64,000 bases of DNA from Bryum argenteum (taxonomy: Eukaryota > Streptophyta > Bryopsida > Bryales > Bryaceae): positions 22,255,001 through 22,319,000 of the forward strand of contig CM073321.1 in the NCBI GenBank assembly GCA_037043015.1, given 5' to 3'. This document shows, one piece after another, positions 58,190 through 64,000 of the stretch (position 1 is its first letter; each line of letters starts with the position of its first letter). A model generated the notes under the pieces. The model had not been told where the DNA came from. It ran no database searches and was given only the letters and a program-made list of their open reading frames with translations. A program made the translations under genes and the position numbers.

Positions 58190-59650
58190 TTGTGACGGGC
58201 TCAATAAGCAACCACAGAGTGACAGGGGAGTGCGTGAAAAAAAATGATTAGCACGTTCATCCTCCGAGGTTAGCCTTGCGTGGACGCAAGGCAGAGCCCC
58301 TTCCCAGGACTCCAACCAAAATGCTTCACTTCTCGAGCGAGACCAGTTCACGACGGGACCAACCACGACCATGACAGCACGAGCAACAGAGGATGATCAA
58401 ATGAAGAATGACGGGAGTGCGTGACGGGGAGTGCGTGAAAAAAAATTTAGCAGGTTCATCCTCCGAGGTCAGCCTTGCGTGGACGCAAGGCTGAGCTCCT
58501 TCCCACGATTCCAACCAAAATGCTTCACTTCCGAGGGAGACCAGTTCACGACCATGACCAGCAGGTTCAACACGAGGAACAGAGGATAACCAACACGTTC
58601 ACCATGAGCATGACCAGCAGGTTCAGCACGAGCAACCACGAGCAGGACCAGCAGGCTCAGCACTAGCAACCACGACCATGACGAGCATGTTCAGCACAAG
58701 CGAGCAACAGAGGATGATCAAATGATACGACGAGAGTGCGTGAAGAAAATAAATTAGAATGTTCATCCTCCGAGGTCAGCCTTGCGTGGATGCAAGGCTG
58801 AGCCCCTTTCCAGGATTCCAACGAAAATGCTTCACTTCTCGAGGGAGACCAGTTCAGGACGCGACCAACCACGACCACGACCAGCAGGTTTAGCACGAGC
58901 GATAGAAGATGATCAAATGAAAAATGACGGGGAGTGCGTGAAGAAGAAAAATTAGCAGGTTCTTCCTCCGAGGTCAGCCTTGCGAGGACGCAAGGCTGAG
59001 CCCCTTCCTAGGATTCCAACGAAAATGCTTCACTTCCGAGGGAGACCAGTTCACGACCATGACCAGCAGGTTCAGCACAAGCAACAGAGAATGACCAGGA
59101 GGTTCAGCACGAGCAACCACGAGCATGACCTGCAGGCTCAACACGAGCAACCATGACCATGACCAGCATGTTCAGCACGAGCGAGCAACAGAGGATGATC
59201 AAATAAATACGACGGGAGTGCGTGACGGGAGTGCGTGAAGAAAAAAAATTAGAATGTTCATCCTCCGAGGTCAGCCTTGCGTAGACGCAAGGCTGAGCCC
59301 CTTCCCAAGGTTCCGACGAAAATGCTTCACTTCTCGAGGGAGACCAGTTCAGGACCCGACCAACCACGACCACGACCAGCAGGTTTAGCACGAGCGATAG
59401 AAGATGATCAAATGAAAAACGACGGGAGTGCGCGACGGGGAGTGCGTGAAGAAGAAAAATTAGCAGATTCATCCTCCGAGGTCAGACTTGCACGGACGCA
59501 AGGCTGAGCTCCTTCCCACGATTCCAACAAAAATGCTTCACTTTCGAGGGAGACCAGTTCAAGACCATGACCAGCAGGTTCAGCACGAGCAACAGAAGAT
59601 GACCAGCAGGTTCACTACGAGCATGACCAGCAGGTTCAGCATGATTTTAT
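58190..59650. repeat. Array 2: six units of 200-300 bp upstream of the element 2 methyltransferase
   Basis: Each unit has a GACGGGGAGTGCGTGAA stretch, TTCATCCTCCGAGGTCAG, the palindrome GCCTTGCGTGGACGCAAGGC, then AAAATGCTTCACTTC and strings of GACCAGCAGGTTCAGCACGA. Palindromes lie near 58270, 58480, 58776, 58973, 59270 and 59489. The core CTTGCGT-2n-ACGCAAG is also the palindrome core of array 1 (24.6-26.9 kb). Open frames here are artefacts of the repeat. Confidence 0.8.
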
Positions 59651-60370
59651 GTCCATATGGTTTTGTTTTTATGTGTTGTTTCTTTTTTATGTTCTAAAAC
59701 AAGATTTCTCTACACAGACAAGATGTTGAGAAGCGTTCATCAAAAGTATTTCATAGTATTGTATGGTTCTCATTATTTGATTCTACTTATTATGGAAAAT
59801 CATATTTTAGGTTTCTTTTTTTTGAACTAAAATTGAAACTTGACATAGATCACTTTGTAATTTTTCACAAATTCACACCATCTTATCTTTAGAATCCATT
59901 TTGTACAAATGGTATTCAACTATCACAAGAATTTGAAAAATAAAGAAGTGCATATGGAACATCACTTTCCTTCCAAAAAAGAAGCTACTTAAACTCATCT
60001 GGCATCAGATTCTCGACACGGGCGCCTCAAAGGTTAAAGAAGCATGCTAACAACTATAAGAGTGAGTGGCTATGCACAAAAGTAATTGTACTTTTCTAGT
60101 TGTGATTCTAGTTTTTAATCAAACCTTTTGTATTACATCTTTAATGAACCACCTTTAAACTACTATTTTTTATAAATAAATTACTATTTTTATTTTTTAA
60201 ATTTAAGTAATTTTAAAAATCATATTTTTTTAAAATAGAGAATTTCTTATTTTTAAAAGGAAAATAAAGAAGAGAAAAGGAAAGAGATTAAAGTTTTTTG
60301 TAATTTCCAATCAAGCTTTGAGAATCCAAGAGCGCACATAAATTGCAAATTCGTCCCCAAAATCAGGCCC
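59651..60370. other. AT-rich DNA, nothing recognised
   Basis: Highly AT-rich with homopolymer runs. No gene, RNA or repeat structure is visible. Confidence 0.45.
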
Positions 60371-60956
60371 TAAGGCCTTACATTACTTGGGACCAAAGTG
60401 CTTAATTGAATATCCGGACTTCAATCCGGCCTCAAGGCTTTATATTTCTTGGGGTTGGATGGAAGAATTTAAAGAATTTGGGGCCGGATTGGGGAACGCA
60501 TTGAAGCCAAATCCGGCCAACCTTCGATCCGGCCCCAGACCCAATGTAAACTGGGCCCAAGGCCCGGTTCAGACTGGGACGTCCAGTGGAGGCGGACGAA
60601 ATTCTCCGGCCTTCCATTGGGCAATGTGGAGGTTTCATCCGGTGGGGCTTTCACACTCGAAGGACGTCCGGTTTACGGTTTTGCCACATAGGCACCTTTC
60701 CCGCCAAAATTCCAATGTATCCTTTTGTCCACTGGACAAGATTTGGGGTCACCTTGGGAGGTGACCCCAAATCTTGTTCAGTGGACAAACCAAGGTCTTC
60801 TTGCCTCCTCCTCCCCTCCTTGCATGCACCACTTTTGCGTCATCATCATAGGGTTTTGCCACATAGGCGCCTTTCCCTCCACAATGTAGTGGACAAAATG
60901 GTGGACATCCGGTTTTGTCCGCCTCCACCGGACGTCCCAGTCTGAACCGGGCCTAA
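60371..60956. mobile_element. Fold-back element upstream of the PB1 gene
   Basis: CGGTTCAGACTGGGACGTCC at about 60565 recurs reverse-complemented at about 60933-60952. The match extends to some 37 bases with one mismatch (60561-60598 and 60917-60955). Inside is a near-perfect hairpin at about 60727-60787 with arms of about 27 bases (GACAAGATTTGGGGTCACC and its complement), plus a direct repeat of TTTTGCCACATAGGC (about 60680 and 60851). A 5' part (60371-60560) has further CCGG-rich repeats. This looks like a non-autonomous inverted-repeat DNA transposon; no target duplication is clear. Confidence 0.65.
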
Positions 60957-61646
60957 CTGCCCCATGATGTGATTGTGACGAATGTTCTTGCTGCTGGTAC
61001 GTAGCTATGAAGAAGTGCGCTGGTGTATGAACCTTGAAGAGGTCTTGAGTTATCCGGAAGGACATACATTTCCTGATTCGTCGCACATCGGCTGGAGTTC
61101 CCCAGTTCATGTATTTCGATACTTCGTCACATCGCGGTTGCGACACTCGGAATCCAGTCAGAACTGTGTGTTTTATCCCTAGTTTCATCGTTGTGCTTCT
61201 GTCTCCAGTAGATTGTGATTATACTGTTTAGAATCACGCTGATTATTTTTGCGGTCGTTTACTGATGTGAAGCAGGGATGTGTCAGGGAATAATCGAGGC
61301 TGGCCGCTGACTACCGTGTTCCCTCAATCTGTTGGTTCTGCACAACCTTGGGGCTTTATTGCCCTGTATAGTGTGATTATTCGGTATATCGCGATACTGT
61401 GAAGCTTGAGTACTCCTCTCCTGTGCATCCGCTGTCTAAATTTGTTGGTCAGACATAGTAGTAGTCAGGCAAGGGGGTTCCATTCGTAAAGACTTGTCTG
61501 TTGGTAACGGATCATAAAAAATGCTACAGAGCTGATGCAGCGGAATCTGGCTCTAGTAGGTTCGGAACGAAGTAGACAGCTTATGTTAAGAATTTTGCAT
61601 TTCGTTGCGTAGGTACCAGTACGATGCCCTGTTGTGTAGCACGGCT
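60957..61646 (+). promoter_or_regulatory. Upstream region and probable leader of the PB1 gene
   Basis: No clear TATA box is identified. A pyrimidine/TAG acceptor-like site (TTTCGTTGCGTAG) near 61612 suggests that a leader intron ends just before the coding exon. Short open frames in this stretch show no domain. Confidence 0.35.
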
Positions 61647-62354
61647 ATGATTCTGCTGATGGCGCGGGAAGGAGATGTCATTTCGCGAATTGGAGTGCAT
61701 CTTCTAGAGCATTCGGGGGATCGGTCTCTGCGGTCTCCGTCGACAGACCAGAATACGAAGGATTCACTAGATGTTGACTCGAAGAATAGGCGTTATTCAT
61801 TTTTATCTTGGCAGCCAGGTGTAGACGAGGCTTTTCCTTCATCTAGAGAGAGCATAGCCGCTAATCACCTGCTTACGAATGCGGATGTATCACTACCCAC
61901 ATTTCAGAAATTGAGGGGTCTTACTCATCTAGCAGACATGACTCCATTTTCAGAAGATGAGGATGTCCTTGACGGGACTCAAGATCTTTCCCCTGTATCT
62001 CACGGCAGACGAAGGAAGCATGCTGGTCATTCAGTTGCACATTTGAACTTGCCTTCCAATACCAATGATGGTAAGTAATCTTGTCGAGTCCTTCCTGCCA
62101 AGAAAAGTCAAGAATGGTAGGTTTGCCGTCGAGGGTGGATGATTATACTTTAAAAAAAAAATCTATTTAGCTAATTGCTTTCCTTTTCGATTTTATTTCG
62201 TTTATATATTTTTCTCTAGCCAATTCGAATCTGCATTGTCTGAAGGTCAACCAACTTCCTCATTAGTTGCTTGGAACTTCGTGTATATTTTTATCTCTTT
62301 TTTACTTGTATTTATTTACTGATTGATTGATTGATTTATTGATTGATTTATTTA

Positions 62355-62416
<62 letters not shown>

Positions 62417-64000
62417 TTGTTTTTGTATTGCGTAGAGCGAGTAGTGATTGGCTGGGCTACATGATGAGGCACCGTCTTTCGATCAATTTGGGTGTTAATG
62501 TTGACCTAAATTTGGCTGAAGTAATCTTTCTTGAGTTTGAGTGAGCGTAGTATATTCAGATTCTTGTTCCCTTTGAACAACAGGTAATGACCTTGCCAGC
62601 GAGGAATTAGCAAATTTTTGGGATGCACGAACACAATGAGGTACTGACGTCGGCTTTGATTTTTGTTTGGTGGAAGCAGCGACTCCAGATGAAACGTCTA
62701 CGCATTCGGAGGAACATTCTTTGCATCGAGTGAAATTGTTGTGCAGCTATGGCGGTAGAATTTTACCAAGACCCATTGACAATCAGCTACGTTACGTGGG
62801 AGGTGACACTAGACTGATAACAGTGAGTAGAGATATCCACTATCACGAACTGCTGCAGAAGATGGCGGAACTATATTCCTTAACATACTCAATCAAGTAC
62901 AAGCTACCTGAAGAAGACCTTGATGCGTTGGTTTCCGTTTCATCAGATGAAGATGTTGCTAATATGATGGAGGAGTATGACCGGCTTCAATCATCAGAAG
63001 CTTCTCCACGTCTGCGGCTCTTTCTTTTTACCGACATGGACCATGAGTTCGTGCATCTTAGTGAGCCCTTGGGGGACCAAAGGAGTTGCGAGCAACGTTA
63101 TGTCGATGCTGTTAACGGCCTTTCAGCGACTGCTCATAAGAAACATTCAGGAGATGAAGGCTCGCTTGCCATTGCGCCTGTTGTAATCGAGAGCTCGGTT
63201 GACGTCGGTGACACTTGGGGCTTCAACCGGCAACAAGACATCGTACCTGTGGCTATGTTGGCTCCTCAGATTTCTCACGATGTAGCCTCCTTGATCCAAT
63301 CTGTGCCAGTTGCGTTACCTGTTTCGTCCATTTCAACTGTGTCTGCTCCATCATCTGCTCCCTCGTCTCCACCACTTCTATCAAGGGTTCTGAAGCAAGG
63401 ATCATTACCTGACATGCGGCTTCCTGATCATCATTCTCAAACTTATGGGCATCAATGCAATAATGTTCAAGCTGATGAAGTGGTTCCAGAGGAAGACAAT
63501 TGTGGAATTGACGTTGCTATCTCCAGTAATGTATATGAACACCTGCATGTTATTTCTGATATGCGAAGGGGATTGGAGTCTTCCGAGAAGCTGCAACATG
63601 ATTGTGATAGATTGGGTGGTCATCAGGACCTTGGTTATCGCGATGATTTACGCCGTCTTCCTGAGGTTCGGATGACCCGCGTTCCTTCTCACGGTAAATT
63701 GACACGCCTTTCGGAGCATCCTGGAGCCACTCCATCGCCCAGACAGCGTCAAAGTTACCAGCAGCTAGAACAGTCTCAGCACCAGGGGTGTTGGCCACCG
63801 CACTTACTCGAGGAACAGATGCACATCTACAGCAGGCGCGTGGAACTCATTCAGCCTATGGGTGATGCAGTTGTGCAGCCGGTTTCGCCTAGGCAGCAGC
63901 CCGAATTGCCCACAAGGGGTAATTTTCGAAGTGTGATTTCGACTGCGACCACTGATCAGCCCATGTATCGGCCAGTTGACGAGGTAGGGGACGAGGTTTT
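61647..64000 (+). CDS. Plant PB1-domain protein, 5' portion (runs off the window)
   Basis: Exon 1 from ATG at 61647 (or 61659) ends at 62070 with donor GTAAGT; exon 2 starts at 62680 after acceptor CAG, and the junction joins in phase 1. About 16 residues into exon 2 a PB1 domain begins: HRVKLLCSYGGRILPRPID, LRYVGGDTRLITVSRDIHYH, YSIKYKLPEEDLDALVSVSS, DEDVANMMEEYDRL, LRLFLF. The basic K in VKLLCSYGG and the acidic cluster DEDV are the two binding faces, so it can bind head-to-tail. A Ser/Pro- and His/Gln-rich region without known domains follows to the window edge. Plant proteins of this layout are either PB1-only or end in a Raf-like kinase; the C-terminus is outside the window, so I do not choose. 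Unlike the surroundings it has no stops and normal splicing: an ordinary host gene. Confidence 0.85.
62358..62415. repeat. AT dinucleotide microsatellite in the PB1 gene intron
   Basis: About 28 AT repeats preceded by GATT-type tetranucleotide repeats (about 62318-62350), within the single visible intron (62071-62679). Confidence 0.95.

Larger units (their letters stand above)
48900..59650 (-). mobile_element. Second ParB-methyltransferase/DUF7869 element (element 2), approximate limits
   Basis: All genes read leftward: a ParB-methyltransferase (58.06-53.32 kb), then a DUF7869 transposase (52.7-50.77 kb). Its own palindrome family (P2, CATCGGGCGATCGCCCGATG) occurs at 48.98-52.48 kb and its own tandem array at 58.19-59.65 kb. 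No terminal inverted repeat or target duplication was found, so limits are set by the outermost palindromes and the array. Proteins are homologous to, but well diverged from, those of element 1, and gene order differs. Confidence 0.5.

Noticed and set aside
58184-59697. Several short frames in array 2
   Set aside because: Generated by the 200-300-bp repeat; no domain and no splice context.

Overview
The window looks like nuclear DNA of a land plant, most likely a seed-free plant such as a bryophyte (low confidence on clade). Reasons: a plant-type PB1-domain gene with a spliced, in-phase intron; a chromodomain Ty3/Gypsy element; long solo LTRs; AT-rich satellite; and DUF7869-type transposase genes of a kind common in plant genomes. 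Only one ordinary host gene is visible, at the right edge (about 61.6-64.0 kb, running off the window). Nearly everything else is mobile or repetitive.

Layout. 0-4.07 kb: AT-rich repeats, with an ~812-bp tandem duplication and ~256-bp satellite monomers. 4.07-43.66 kb: apparently one giant DNA element (~39.6 kb) inserted in that satellite, because the same satellite resumes in the same orientation at 43.66 kb. Its ends are inverted copies of each other over about 1 kb (GC-rich tip, conserved block, array of ~30-bp units). It carries a ParB-DNA methyltransferase fusion gene (5.38-9.43, +), a gene with an acidic/proline-rich/coiled-coil region and an FCP1-like HAD domain (15.6-19.3, +), a related composite gene (27.2-32.7, +), a methyltransferase fragment (38.5-35.7, -) and a DUF7869 transposase (41.7-38.6, -). 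Younger insertions are nested in it: a Gypsy chromovirus (9.72-15.25), a small hairpin element (16.2-16.5), a 4.9-kb TG...CA retroelement-like insertion (19.59-24.48) inside a 393-bp tandem array, and a solo LTR (36.05-37.91). 43.66-48.2 kb: satellite again, split by a second solo LTR of the same family (43.93-46.32). About 48.9-59.65 kb: a second, related element on the minus strand, with its own DUF7869 transposase, its own ParB-methyltransferase gene and its own tandem array. 60.37-60.96 kb: a fold-back element. 61.6 kb to the end: the PB1 gene.

The main discovery candidate is the element family. Each copy combines a ParB-like domain joined to a beta-class amino-methyltransferase with a DUF7869 RNase H-fold transposase, and in two genes an FCP1-like domain. 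Each copy also has its own family of ~20-bp palindromes: TTAGCTCGAGTCGAGCTAA in the first, CATCGGGCGATCGCCCGATG in the second, TATCCCCGACCCGGGGATA around the 27-32 kb gene. These lie in subterminal DNA, in introns and even inside exons in a fixed reading register. A tandem array lies directly 5' of each methyltransferase gene. I infer a self-marking or partition-like system in which the ParB-methylase recognises its own element's palindromes. The sequence supports the parts and their arrangement; the function is inference. The genes are decayed, mostly by in-frame stops of the C-to-T type, so these copies are probably not active.
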